This document shows positions 38,375 to 46,631 of a stretch of 50,045 bases of DNA, in pieces. Source of the stretch: Clostridia bacterium. Its GTDB lineage: Bacteria; Bacillota_A; Clostridia; Lachnospirales; Cellulosilyticaceae. How positions within the stretch are numbered: the stretch's first letter is position 1; each line of letters starts with the position of its first letter. Below the pieces are notes generated by a model that saw only the letters and a list, made by a program, of their open reading frames with translations, was not told the DNA's origin and made no database searches. Where the stretch lies: positions 1-50,045 of the forward strand of contig JARBTY010000007.1 of assembly GCA_029239935.1 (NCBI GenBank), read 5' to 3'. Position numbers and translations under genes: made by a program.

Positions 38375-38818
38375 TTAAGCTTTAAACCCTCTGTTTTGAT
38401 CACTAAAAACAACTTCCTGGAGGTCATTTTTTCCATAAGTCATCCCTGCATAAATCGCTTCCGCATTCTTCATACTTGGCTCACTTTGTCCTTCTTTTTC
38501 AGCAGCTCCTAAAAATCCTTTATATAAAATATTCATCACATTATAAACGTGTTCTAGCTTCTCATTGGTCACACTGGAGTGGATTAAAACCCCCTGTATG
38601 TAGATATATAATCTGAATAACTCATTGGCTATAGGTATTTCAAAATTCAGATCCTCCGTTAGGGTTTTTAAAACCTCTACCGCCTTATCCTTGTACTCTT
38701 TTTTCTTTTCTGTCTCTTCGTTAAGGGCCTGTTCAATGTTGTATAAAAACAACTCATACGTGATGCACAGCAATTCTCCTTGAGAGGCATTAGCTATTGC
38801 GGATACTGTTACCATCAT
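38375..38818 (-). CDS. FliS-like flagellin chaperone
   Basis: The 147-residue protein starts at the ATG at 38818, five bases after GAGG, overlapping the small ORF upstream by 29 bases. It is all-helical and carries the FliS pattern: LLCITYELFLYNIEQAL, LTEDLNFEIPIANELFRLYI and VYNVMNILYKGF. FliS binds the flagellin C terminus and stops premature polymerisation before export, and here it lies directly upstream of flagellin. The sequence is diverged from classical FliS and has a 20-residue C-terminal extension, so the call rests on pattern and position. Confidence 0.72.
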   Translation of the reverse strand: MMVTVSAIANASQGELLCITYELFLYNIEQALNEETEKKKEYKDKAVEVLKTLTEDLNFEIPIANELFRLYIYIQGVLIHSSVTNEKLEHVYNVMNILYKGFLGAAEKEGQSEPSMKNAEAIYAGMTYGKNDLQEVVFSDQNRGFKA

Positions 38819-38945
38819 CTTCACCTCTATCTATTTTCTCAAAGTACTGCACAAACTGCTGTACTATATTTAATATATCGTCTTCTTTCTTTTTTTCATT
38901 ACCTGTTTTTTCCCCACGACTTCCCATTTTCTCATCTTCTAACAT
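38790..38945 (-). CDS. Small 51-residue hypothetical protein in the flagellin operon
   Basis: A short frame runs from the ATG at 38945, six bases after AGGGGGA, to a TAA at 38790. It begins MLEDEKMGSRGEK and ends EDDGNSIRNS. It is very charged, with a Lys/Glu/Asp-rich first half and a helix ILNIVQQFVQYFEKI in the second. It fits exactly between the FliK-like gene (stop at 38957) and the FliS-like gene, which it overlaps by 29 bases. A good ribosome binding site and tight packing support a real gene. I do not recognise a family; a role in flagellin handling is only guessed from position. Confidence 0.65.
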   Translation of the reverse strand: MLEDEKMGSRGEKTGNEKKKEDDILNIVQQFVQYFEKIDRGEDDGNSIRNS

Positions 38946-38956
38946 TCAAATTCCCC

Positions 38957-41740
38957 CTATACAACTTCCTCGAAATCACTCTCTCCTCTTTTTAGCTGGA
39001 GTGATTTATGGATGTCCTCTCCTTGTTCGGCTCGTGCTTCATATTCACTGAAGTTGACTAAATAACCTATATTATTTAATAAATGATCTAAAAACTGACT
39101 GTTATTTTGCAGCGCTGAGGTGATTTCACTTGTCTCGCCTTGAATTTTATAACTGATATTTTCTTCCTTGAAATGAATATAAGCTGTTATAGTTCCCAAA
39201 TGTTTCGTCTCATAGGTTATGACCGCTGTAGTGGACTGATCACCACTTACAGCTTGATTCTGTTTTTTATTAAAATAAAGGTGAACCATTTTTTCTTCTC
39301 CCTGAATCATAAAGGGTATTTGATAAATCCCATCCTTTTGTGAAAGCTCTTTTTGCAGATGAACCACTTCTTGTATTTGCTTATAGGTTTTATACCCCGG
39401 CATATCTCCATTTTCAAGGGCCGCCTCTTTATTCGTCTTTGCCTCTTGTTCCTGCTGAACTAACGTCTCTTCCATTTCATCAAAGGTCTGGGGCAATTCC
39501 TTCTGAATCAATCCACCTTCTTGCAGAAGTTCTTTATAAACTTCAGGATTTTGCAGCATTTTATCTGTCCAGTAAAGATTAGACACCGTGGGCGTTATGC
39601 CTTGTTTAAGCATATGGCTTATGACCTGCGGGTCCATCTTTTTAATATGATCAAGCTTTTCCAAAAAACTTTTAGGCAGAGTACTCATCCCCTCAAATTT
39701 ACCCAATTCCTTTTTGAATTGTTCTTTAATAAGAGGGTATAACAGCGCATTAATTTTTTTAAGTTTTTCTATGTTCTCTGGTGTAACAGAAAGTTCCATA
39801 TTTTCCAGCATGGTGACGATATCTATTGTTTTACTCGTCTGCTCAGTGCCTTCATTTAACAACATCTTAGCCGTCTGGGCATTGTATTTAAGTTCTTCAA
39901 TCTCCCCAAAACTGTCACCTACAGCTGTCTCAATAACTTTTTGACTGCCTATGTATTTTGTTGCCTCATCTAAGCGCTCAACGGTAAGAGGTAAATCATT
40001 TTTAAATAAATAACCTACTACTTCCTCTCTATTTCTGCTTACGGACTGCATAATACGATAAAATCCTAGTAAGGCATCTTTCTGCTCAACTGTTACCTGC
40101 CCTTTTTCCTGTAATGCAACAATGGTTTCTGCTATACTGCTTTTCAAATCCTCTACTTTATCCTTCGAAACCCAATCCAGTATCGTATCTATTGCCGCAT
40201 GGTATGGATTTAATCCCTCCTTTATCAGTACCGCAGTCCTATAGGGTGTCATTTCTTCAATAAAGGTATTAATCTTGGTCATTATCTGAAGCGTTTCTTT
40301 TATGCTTTCTTCGCTCACTTCCATATTGTTGATAATGAGAGCTTTGGCTGCCTGAACAGCCTCTTTAGATGGGTCTATTCCCATTTCCTGCAATAAACTT
40401 TCAATCTGGTTTTCTACCTTTTTTATGGTCTCACCAAATCTTGCCTCCACTGGTGTTTCGTTTTGTTCATACTTTGAAAGCGCCTCATGTATTTCATTAA
40501 GTTTGATATTTTCTTGAGTTTGTACTTGAAGCTCTAAGGCGCCTTCTCTATTTTCAGCAATTCCTTGCCTCACAGCCATAACTGATCTGATGACCTCTAC
40601 GTTTTCCGGTGTGAGCTCCACATCCGCCTGCTTTGCTGCTGCTTCTACCGTCTGGCTTTCTATAGCCTTTAGCTCTTGTACCACATCTGTCAGTTGACTG
40701 CTCTCGAGCGGCATTTTTTCACTGATTTTTTGAGCAGCCTCAGTTGTTAGTTTAGCTCTGATTTGATTAATCTGTTCTTTGATGTCTTTTACCGCTTGTT
40801 TTTGTCCTTCCGTAAAACTTAAAGCTTTATTCCGTTTTAAAGCTAAATCTGTATTTTTGAACAAAGTAGCCCTTAAGTTACCAATGGTTATTTCTTCATC
40901 TGTTTCCACCAGTTCTTCGATAACTCCCTCTTCAACTCTGCCCAGTTCTTCTTTAAGCTCTTTTATATCTTCAGCCCCATACAATACTTTATCTTCCTCC
41001 ATAAGAGGCCTTTCTCCAGCTTCCTGGCCCGCTTCAATATCCTGTTCGGCTTTTTCCATTTCTTCCTGTTTATCCAGACATTGGACTGCTGCCTGCATAT
41101 TCTGAAGCTTTACAACGTCTTGTTTGTTAATATCCATACCATACTCTGCCAACTTATTGGCCGCCCATCTGTTTCCTTTGGTATCTGACAAGCCATTCAT
41201 TTGAAGTACTTTGCTTATATCCTCATTCGTGTAAGTCTGGGATGTTTTTTTGAAAGATCCTTTAAAATGACTTTGGTACAGACTATTAATGGTAATAGGT
41301 TCATTAGCATGCAGGGCATAAAGATACATGTTATCATTTTGTTTTTTAATAACCTCTATCTTCTCTCCTATTTGAGCAACCTTAGAACTAGTATTCGTAA
41401 CATTTGAAATCCCATGAGCACCCTCAGTATTTTGAGTACTTTGCACACTCAAATAAGCCGTGCCATCCTCCAAATACAGGCGTTCTAAATCATAACCATT
41501 TCCCCTTAATTTATAAATATCCTCTTCTTCTATATTAAATTTCTTTTTCAAACCACTCACAAGACTTGCATCAATATACTCTATATCATTTTCCGAATAA
41601 GTATAGTCATTTAGGTCGTTTAGTATTTCTTGTATATCAAAAACTTCAGTACACGCCTCACTTGTATTGGTACTGCCACTCTGGGTGCTATTTGTTATGA
41701 TATAGGGTTCATAGTTTACTGTCTGTATAGGTTCTATCAT
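38957..41740 (-). CDS. Large FliK-like/DUF6240-type flagellar-associated protein
   Basis: The 927-residue protein has no signal peptide or membrane helix. Most of it is helical and rich in Glu, Gln and Lys, with repeated hydrophobic-polar units (for example MLENMELSVTPENIEKLKKI and VELTPENVEVIRSVMAV share a xLTPENxExIxxI pattern). The last 100 residues look like the C-terminal domain of the hook-length control protein FliK: ITYETKHLGTITAYIHFKEE, then QNNSQFLDHLLNNIGYLV. A flagellar SigD-type promoter lies in front. The start is an ATG after GAGGTGG. A role in flagellar export is inferred; family name DUF6240 is from memory. Confidence 0.65.
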   Translation of the reverse strand: MIEPIQTVNYEPYIITNSTQSGSTNTSEACTEVFDIQEILNDLNDYTYSENDIEYIDASLVSGLKKKFNIEEEDIYKLRGNGYDLERLYLEDGTAYLSVQSTQNTEGAHGISNVTNTSSKVAQIGEKIEVIKKQNDNMYLYALHANEPITINSLYQSHFKGSFKKTSQTYTNEDISKVLQMNGLSDTKGNRWAANKLAEYGMDINKQDVVKLQNMQAAVQCLDKQEEMEKAEQDIEAGQEAGERPLMEEDKVLYGAEDIKELKEELGRVEEGVIEELVETDEEITIGNLRATLFKNTDLALKRNKALSFTEGQKQAVKDIKEQINQIRAKLTTEAAQKISEKMPLESSQLTDVVQELKAIESQTVEAAAKQADVELTPENVEVIRSVMAVRQGIAENREGALELQVQTQENIKLNEIHEALSKYEQNETPVEARFGETIKKVENQIESLLQEMGIDPSKEAVQAAKALIINNMEVSEESIKETLQIMTKINTFIEEMTPYRTAVLIKEGLNPYHAAIDTILDWVSKDKVEDLKSSIAETIVALQEKGQVTVEQKDALLGFYRIMQSVSRNREEVVGYLFKNDLPLTVERLDEATKYIGSQKVIETAVGDSFGEIEELKYNAQTAKMLLNEGTEQTSKTIDIVTMLENMELSVTPENIEKLKKINALLYPLIKEQFKKELGKFEGMSTLPKSFLEKLDHIKKMDPQVISHMLKQGITPTVSNLYWTDKMLQNPEVYKELLQEGGLIQKELPQTFDEMEETLVQQEQEAKTNKEAALENGDMPGYKTYKQIQEVVHLQKELSQKDGIYQIPFMIQGEEKMVHLYFNKKQNQAVSGDQSTTAVITYETKHLGTITAYIHFKEENISYKIQGETSEITSALQNNSQFLDHLLNNIGYLVNFSEYEARAEQGEDIHKSLQLKRGESDFEEVV

Positions 41741-41770
41741 GTAACCACCTCATTTATTCTCTTGATATAT

Positions 41771-41798
41771 TTATCGGCTTACAAGCAGTAAATCTTTA
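41771..41798 (-). promoter_or_regulatory. SigD (sigma-28) type flagellar promoter
   Basis: On the minus strand TAAA (41798-41795) is separated by 16 bases from GCCGATAA (41778-41771), a perfect match to the sigma-28 -10 element. It lies 30 bases upstream of the FliK-like gene and would drive that gene, the small ORF, the FliS-like gene and flagellin. Confidence 0.8.
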
Positions 41799-41858
41799 TT
41801 ATGTGTTTTATTGTTTTACTTTAGAGGTCTGTAAACATCTCATCACATTTAGAGCTAA

Positions 41859-41894
41859 AAAAAGCACTACATCCATTTTACGGTGTAGTGCTCT
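41859..41894 (-). terminator. Intrinsic terminator after the SLH/GH18 gene
   Basis: AGCACTACATCC pairs with GGTGTAGTGCT, with a one-base bulge, around a seven-base loop. On the minus strand it is followed by TTTTTTT. It lies about 25 bases past the stop codon at 41917. Confidence 0.85.
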
Positions 41895-41916
41895 TTTCAT
41901 GCTTATACGATTGACT

Positions 41917-43431
41917 TCAATCTAAGGATAATTGCTCTAAAATATTTAGTCCAATTATTTGATTACTTCCGTCCTTATAATTTGGGATGGTGCCTAATCT
42001 CCAAAGCGATATTTTGTTAACACCAAACAGTTTAGCCAGATCTATTTTGGCTTGTATGCTTTGCGCATTTTCATACCAAATAACGTTTTTGATCTCTCCA
42101 TCATAATAAACAGCATAAGGATTGTGATATAGACTTGAGTACACAGTTTGTGTCCCTTTATCCTGAAGTCTTGCAAAGATTTTGTCATAGGATGGCGTAT
42201 ATGGCTTTTGATTGATAATCTGGTTATTTTTAACCTGCCACTGTGTACTTGCAAATGAAATTTGGAGCATTACCTTATCCGGATTTATACCATTTTCCTT
42301 ATCTGTTATTGTTTTTAAACTATTATAAATATCGTAGATAGGGGTAATAGGCGTAATCGTAAAACCTATTTTCATTTCCTCAGCTGTTAGGGTTTTTGGG
42401 GCATAATCGTGTGCCATCAAAATAACTCTGTCTGCTATACCTCCTATAGTTTTATAATCGTACCCCTTAAAGTAATCAGTAGGTGGAACTGCCACATTTA
42501 GTTTCTTCTGCGTTTTATCTAATTCCTCCTTTAACTCTTTTAGGAATAGATTGAATCCATTTTTTAAGGAAGTATCATAAAAATTTTCGAAGTCAATGGT
42601 GACACCTTCAAATATTGCACCTTCTCCTTGATCTGAGAGCTCTTGACATACCTGTAAAATATCATTTATCAGTGTATGCCTTACCTGCTCATTATTAAAA
42701 AGATAGGTTGCTAGCGTTGTTTTTTGTCCGCCTTGCCCTAACTCAATGGCGTGTTCTTCAAGATAAACCATCAGATAAGCGGGCACTTCACTCTGACTCG
42801 TATAACTCAAAGGCGTATCAAAACCTACTGGGATATTAAAGTTATTTCCTCCACTTGAGGTGGTATTAAGCTTTAACTTTTGAGCTATGGCATCATATTC
42901 AACTTGACTCCATCCAAAACTTACTGCATCTAAATGATTGATTACTTCCAGCTGTCCGCTGGATTGTATGGCATAACTGCTATGTATTTCTTCAATAGGT
43001 CTGCTAAGTTTGTCTATGATACGCTGCATAATAACCGCCGCTTCATTGCCTGTGACTATTTTCTGCGGCTCGTTCATAGATGCTAAGAGTTGTAAATCAG
43101 TTACAACGGCCATAGCACCACTATTTAAGGCCCTATTAGGCCCGCTGTTTAACTTGCCTGCTATCCCTTCATATTCAAGGGCATTTACTATCATTAAGGC
43201 TACTTCTTCTCTTGTGACAGGTTCATGAGGTCTTGCAATAAACTCCGGCTTATTTATGGTTTTATTCAAAACCTTTTCAACTAGACCTCTAAAAGCCTCT
43301 CGTGTTACTGGTTTATCTAATTTTTGTGAAGCACGCCACATTATGAGTCCGCTGTTACCCGTCGGCGTCGCCAGCAGGCTTGTCCCTATCAAAATAACTA
43401 TGATAAAAACCATCGTTAGCTTTATTTTCAT
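41917..43431 (-). CDS. Secreted SLH-repeat protein with GH18 glycoside hydrolase domain
   Basis: The 504-residue protein has a signal peptide (residues 1 to about 27). Two or three weak S-layer homology repeats follow (PVTREAFRGLVEKVL, PVTREEVALMIVNALEYEG, IVTGNEAAVIMQRII). A GH18-type barrel spans about 155-500, with VTIDFENFYD carrying the catalytic Glu near residue 280, VILMAHDYA and a C-terminal ISLWRLG. Related SleL/YaaH proteins cleave peptidoglycan or cortex; chitin-like substrates are also possible. Attachment to the cell wall through SLH repeats is likely. It is the last gene of a four-gene operon. Confidence 0.85.
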   Translation of the reverse strand: MKIKLTMVFIIVILIGTSLLATPTGNSGLIMWRASQKLDKPVTREAFRGLVEKVLNKTINKPEFIARPHEPVTREEVALMIVNALEYEGIAGKLNSGPNRALNSGAMAVVTDLQLLASMNEPQKIVTGNEAAVIMQRIIDKLSRPIEEIHSSYAIQSSGQLEVINHLDAVSFGWSQVEYDAIAQKLKLNTTSSGGNNFNIPVGFDTPLSYTSQSEVPAYLMVYLEEHAIELGQGGQKTTLATYLFNNEQVRHTLINDILQVCQELSDQGEGAIFEGVTIDFENFYDTSLKNGFNLFLKELKEELDKTQKKLNVAVPPTDYFKGYDYKTIGGIADRVILMAHDYAPKTLTAEEMKIGFTITPITPIYDIYNSLKTITDKENGINPDKVMLQISFASTQWQVKNNQIINQKPYTPSYDKIFARLQDKGTQTVYSSLYHNPYAVYYDGEIKNVIWYENAQSIQAKIDLAKLFGVNKISLWRLGTIPNYKDGSNQIIGLNILEQLSLD

Positions 43432-43438
43432 CTTCTCC

Positions 43439-44071
43439 CTACTTTCTTTTTTTTACATTAGACTGTATTTCAAACTTCCCGCCATGTTCTACAATCCTCA
43501 TATGAAAGGCTTTATTAACTCCCTCCAGACTTTTAACCTGATTAATGTATTTGAGATTTCCTTTTTGAATAAGCTTTTCTATCATTGGGAGAATATCTTT
43601 TTTCTCACCGGCACTTAACTTATCTTTTAGGCACCATGCATTAATATACTTTAATGTATGAAGAATCTGATCATCATTTATTTTATTAAGATCCATAAGC
43701 ACCCACGTATACTCTTTATATCTTTTATTTTTAGGATAAGCTTCTGTAAAAAACTTCAAAAAGTGATTTTGAGGTGTTTTTTCATTTTTACTCCTAAACT
43801 TGCCTAATTTAGCCATTAATGCTTTCTTTAACTGCAAAATAGTATTCGCTTTGATAAGATCACTCATTTGCGAAATACTGTTTTCTATATGAGTACATAC
43901 TTCTTCAAGCTGTTCACCAGTCAGCTGTTCTTTGCTTAACAGTTTAATAACATCTATATACTCTAGGATATGCTTTTTACAGTCAAGAGGTTTGCCATAG
44001 GCTTCCTGCCATATAGCCTCAGCGTTCTTATCTATAAATTTCGGTAATAATTGAGTTGTATTGTTTTCCAT
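43439..44071 (-). CDS. Hypothetical helical protein
   Basis: The 210-residue protein starts with an ATG after AAGGGA. It has no signal peptide or membrane helix and is predicted mostly helical and basic (Lys-rich), ending VKKRK. I do not recognise a family. It lies seven bases upstream of the SLH/GH18 gene and 12 bases downstream of an acidic 151-residue protein, in one operon, so a link to wall or spore envelope is possible but unsupported. Confidence 0.6.
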   Translation of the reverse strand: MENNTTQLLPKFIDKNAEAIWQEAYGKPLDCKKHILEYIDVIKLLSKEQLTGEQLEEVCTHIENSISQMSDLIKANTILQLKKALMAKLGKFRSKNEKTPQNHFLKFFTEAYPKNKRYKEYTWVLMDLNKINDDQILHTLKYINAWCLKDKLSAGEKKDILPMIEKLIQKGNLKYINQVKSLEGVNKAFHMRIVEHGGKFEIQSNVKKRK

Positions 44072-44083
44072 TTTTATAGTCCC

Positions 44084-44539
44084 TTATGCTTTCTCTTCAG
44101 TTAATTTAACAAGTTTGAGGTTTGATACACCATTTTCCTCAAATTCTTCTTCATATTGCTCTTCTAACTGCATTTGCATCTCACCTAACTTTTGCTTCGT
44201 TATGTTCTGGTCTACATCCCCTGCATAGTTAAGAGCATCTCTTCTTGCCAGTCTCATAACCAGCTCCTCCCAAAACACATGGGTATCATAGGCATCGATA
44301 TACTCATCAATTCCTTCTTCCTCGTATGCATCAGTGGGCATGTACTCCTGAAACTCTTCATTGTATGCAACGATACCCTCCAGTTCAAACTCTTTGGCCA
44401 TAGCAAAGATCTGCTGTTCCATTTGGGCATACGCCTCTATCCTTTCTTCTTTGCTTCTCATACCATTAACAAGGATATTCCCCGCATAAACCAATTCTAA
44501 GAGTGTTTTGAACTCTTCCTTTGTACCTGTTATATTCAT
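44084..44539 (-). CDS. Hypothetical acidic protein
   Basis: With the ATG at 44539 after GGAGGA the protein has 151 residues; a longer frame upstream lacks support. It is strongly acidic, with an N-terminal helical part (TKEEFKTLLELVYAGN) and a Glu-rich end (MQMQLEEQYEEEFEEN). No membrane segment or motif is recognised. It lies 17 bases after the kinase-like gene and 12 bases before the basic 210-residue protein. The opposite charges of the two neighbours could allow pairing, which is only a guess. Confidence 0.6.
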   Translation of the reverse strand: MNITGTKEEFKTLLELVYAGNILVNGMRSKEERIEAYAQMEQQIFAMAKEFELEGIVAYNEEFQEYMPTDAYEEEGIDEYIDAYDTHVFWEELVMRLARRDALNYAGDVDQNITKQKLGEMQMQLEEQYEEEFEENGVSNLKLVKLTEEKA

Positions 44540-44556
44540 ATATTTTCCTCCATTTA

Positions 44557-45153
44557 TTATTCTTTTAGCCATTCCTTAATATACTCTATCACTATTTTCT
44601 CTGCTTTATTCAGACCGATGGCGCTGGTATCAATACAAAGATCATACTGCGTGGCATCTCTCCATTTTTCCCCCGTATGCAAATAATGGTAATTGGCTCT
44701 CTCAGAGTCGTTATTATTTACCGCCTTTTGAGCTTTTTTTTCGCTAAGGGTATAAAGTTCTTGTACACGTTTTGTACGCCACTCAGCATCCGCATATAAA
44801 AAAATATTAAGTACCTTAGGGTGTCTGCTTAAAATAAATCCTGCACACCTGCCCACAATCACACAGCTATGCTCTCTAGCTACTTTTTGCATCATTGTTA
44901 CAAATTTTTCATGGAGTCTGTCTTCTGCTAACAGATTGTAACTAGGAGGTACATAAGGCCAGTTATAAGAACAATTGGCAATAAAACTCATCCAAAAACT
45001 TTCCTGATCTTCCATTTCCTCTGCTGAACGAAGTAATATATCTCTGTCTAAATATCTAATGCCTAGAGTTTCTGCAATTTTTTGTCCCAAATATGCTCCT
45101 CCGCTGCCCAGCTGTCTGCTTATGGTAATAACATAGGTTTGTTTCTCTACCAT
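44557..45153 (-). CDS. Cytidylate kinase-like family protein
   Basis: The 198-residue protein matches the cytidylate kinase-like (AAA_26) family of Clostridia: N-terminal ITISRQLGSGGAYLGQKIAE, LGIRYLDRDIL, then VIVGRCAGFILSRHP, FLYADAEWRTKRV and a C-terminal DLCIDTSAIGLNKAEKIV. The P-loop lacks the usual GKST and has GSGGAYLG, normal for this family. The substrate is unknown; nucleotide or other small phosphate acceptors are possible. It is the first gene of a four-gene operon. The start is an ATG after GGAGGGG. Confidence 0.82.
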   Translation of the reverse strand: MVEKQTYVITISRQLGSGGAYLGQKIAETLGIRYLDRDILLRSAEEMEDQESFWMSFIANCSYNWPYVPPSYNLLAEDRLHEKFVTMMQKVAREHSCVIVGRCAGFILSRHPKVLNIFLYADAEWRTKRVQELYTLSEKKAQKAVNNNDSERANYHYLHTGEKWRDATQYDLCIDTSAIGLNKAEKIVIEYIKEWLKE

Positions 45154-45313
45154 GATAACCCCTCCTATTTAAGTTTCAGCAGCTTCCGTTTTTTCTCCAG
45201 CCTATCTTATCTTTTGTAAACTCTGCCTACTTGTATTATACCTTTAATCATTCTATTTAGAAAGGCTATTTATCACAGACTACTTTGTGTCTCTACCTCT
45301 CTATTATAAAGAT

Positions 45314-45342
45314 TAGAGTCCTCTATGAATTCAAGGACTCTA
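45314..45342 (-). terminator. Terminator-like hairpin after the acidic Cys-rich gene
   Basis: TAGAGTCCT pairs with AGGACTCTA around an 11-base loop, just past the stop codon at 45351. The T-run on the minus strand is poor (ATCTTTATAAT), so it may terminate only partly. Confidence 0.5.
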
Positions 45343-45350
45343 AGACAGGA

Positions 45351-45965
45351 CTATCCTCGGCTACCTCTCTTACGTGATTTGCAATAGCACTTACAATTGT
45401 GTTTGATTGCACAACGTTTTGCCCAAACAAAATATTTTGTAGCATCTTCGAGAAATTCACCAGCATCTAATAATTTGGGTTCAGCTGCCTCTAACGCATC
45501 TTTTAAAGCATAAATAGCTAATTCTACCTTGCACCAAGCTTTGGCTTTGAGCTGGTCACATTCTCTGCACTCACATGGATATTGTGGTTTTGGCCTTGGC
45601 TTTTTGCATCCACAGCCACATCCACATTTACACCTACGTTTGCGACCACCACAGCCACAGTTGCTTTTTGGGCTTTTCTGTTTCTTCCTACCATAATAAG
45701 ATGGCTCATCATCGTCTTCATCGTCTTCATCGTCATCTTCTTCATATTCGTCTTCGTCGTCTTCATCATCCATTTCATCATCGTCTTCTTCATATTCGTC
45801 ATCTTCATTTTCATTGACCTGACTATATGCGTTCCCCTGCTTAAAATGTTCAAATTCGCCAACAAACTGCTTTAAGGTAGTAAAAGCTGACATTGCATCC
45901 TGTACAAGTTTCTCTGGTCCTTGTGTGGTAACTACTTCACTTTCCTGATACTTATTATTTGGCAT
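45351..45965 (-). CDS. Acidic, cysteine-rich low-complexity protein (possible spore coat protein)
   Basis: The 204-residue protein has three parts. An N-terminal helix spans about residues 1-45. A very acidic run of Asp and Glu spans about 52-87. A basic Cys-rich block follows (about 95-135, with NCGCGGRKRRCKCGCGCGCKK and CECRECDQ; the first run continues for one residue more than quoted in CGCGGRKRRCKCGCGCGC form). The C-terminal part is helical and ends CAIKHNCKCYCKSRKRGS. About 15 cysteines could bind metal or cross-link. Such composition is common in clostridial coat and envelope proteins, but no family is recognised. The start is an ATG after GAGGGA. Confidence 0.6.
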   Translation of the reverse strand: MPNNKYQESEVVTTQGPEKLVQDAMSAFTTLKQFVGEFEHFKQGNAYSQVNENEDDEYEEDDDEMDDEDDEDEYEEDDDEDDEDDDEPSYYGRKKQKSPKSNCGCGGRKRRCKCGCGCGCKKPRPKPQYPCECRECDQLKAKAWCKVELAIYALKDALEAAEPKLLDAGEFLEDATKYFVWAKRCAIKHNCKCYCKSRKRGSRG

Positions 45966-46186
45966 ACGACATATCCCTCTCTCTTTGAATATATTAGAAC
46001 TTAATGTCCTTCTACAATATATTCATCAAAAACAACACTGTTACATTTTTTGTCGAATTTTATCTTTTTTTCTATCTTTGGTGGTTTACTTGGACAATGT
46101 CTCTTTTTCTTCAATTTATAAGAGATTAAAGTATATACTTCATGCCTATTTTGAGTATAATAGGAGTATAAAGGAGTGATTGTATC

Positions 46187-46606
46187 ATGATTTTAAGTCA
46201 ACCAACTACTACAAATCTTTATGAAGAAATTAAAATACTCATAAACGAAGAAAAATATACTCTTGCAGAAATAAAACTTAATAGTCTTTCAGAAAAAACT
46301 TCAGAGTGGCATTTTTTATACAGCTTTATCATGATAAGTAAATCATGGTTTGATTCTGCGAAAAAGCATCTTGAAACAGCTATGACTATGGCCCCCGATA
46401 CTCCTCGGTACACACAAGCCTTTGCTTCTCTTATGGCCCGTTATAACCGCTATAGTGAAGACTACTACAGGCGACCTTATTCAAGACGCCGTAACGGCTG
46501 CTGCTGTTGCTGCTGTGATGGCTGCTGTGAATTTAGCTGCTGTGATCTTATTTGCCTTGACAGCTGCTGCGAATGTATGGGAGGAGATCTTATTGAATGC
46601 ATCTAA
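46187..46606 (+). CDS. TPR-like protein with polycysteine tail
   Basis: The 139-residue protein starts with an ATG after AAAGGAG. Residues 1-80 form helical pairs like tetratricopeptide repeats (SAKKHLETAMTMAPDTPRY). A short Tyr/Arg segment (YYRRPYSRRR) leads to a tail with GCCCCCCDGCC, FSCCDL and SCCECMGG. In clostridia a J-domain or TPR gene often precedes a DUF5685 gene, as here, 25 bases downstream. The polycysteine suggests metal binding or a scaffold. The tail codons are CTG/TGC triplet repeats, but the frame is open and conserved-looking. Function is unknown. Confidence 0.65.
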   Translation: MILSQPTTTNLYEEIKILINEEKYTLAEIKLNSLSEKTSEWHFLYSFIMISKSWFDSAKKHLETAMTMAPDTPRYTQAFASLMARYNRYSEDYYRRPYSRRRNGCCCCCCDGCCEFSCCDLICLDSCCECMGGDLIECI

Positions 46607-46631
46607 CCCTCTCTGTAAAGGAGTGCTTTAA

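Noticed and set aside
38780..39051. Plus-strand frames across the FliS-like and small ORF region
   Set aside because: They are antisense to three tightly packed minus-strand genes with good ribosome binding sites.
45575..45875. Plus-strand frames rich in His, Leu, Ile and Phe
   Set aside because: They are antisense readings of the Asp/Glu and Cys codons of the minus-strand gene and have no ribosome binding site.
46422..46631. Alanine-rich plus-strand frame overlapping the polycysteine tail
   Set aside because: It is another frame of the same CTG/TGC triplets. The TPR/Cys-rich frame has the start site and ribosome binding site.
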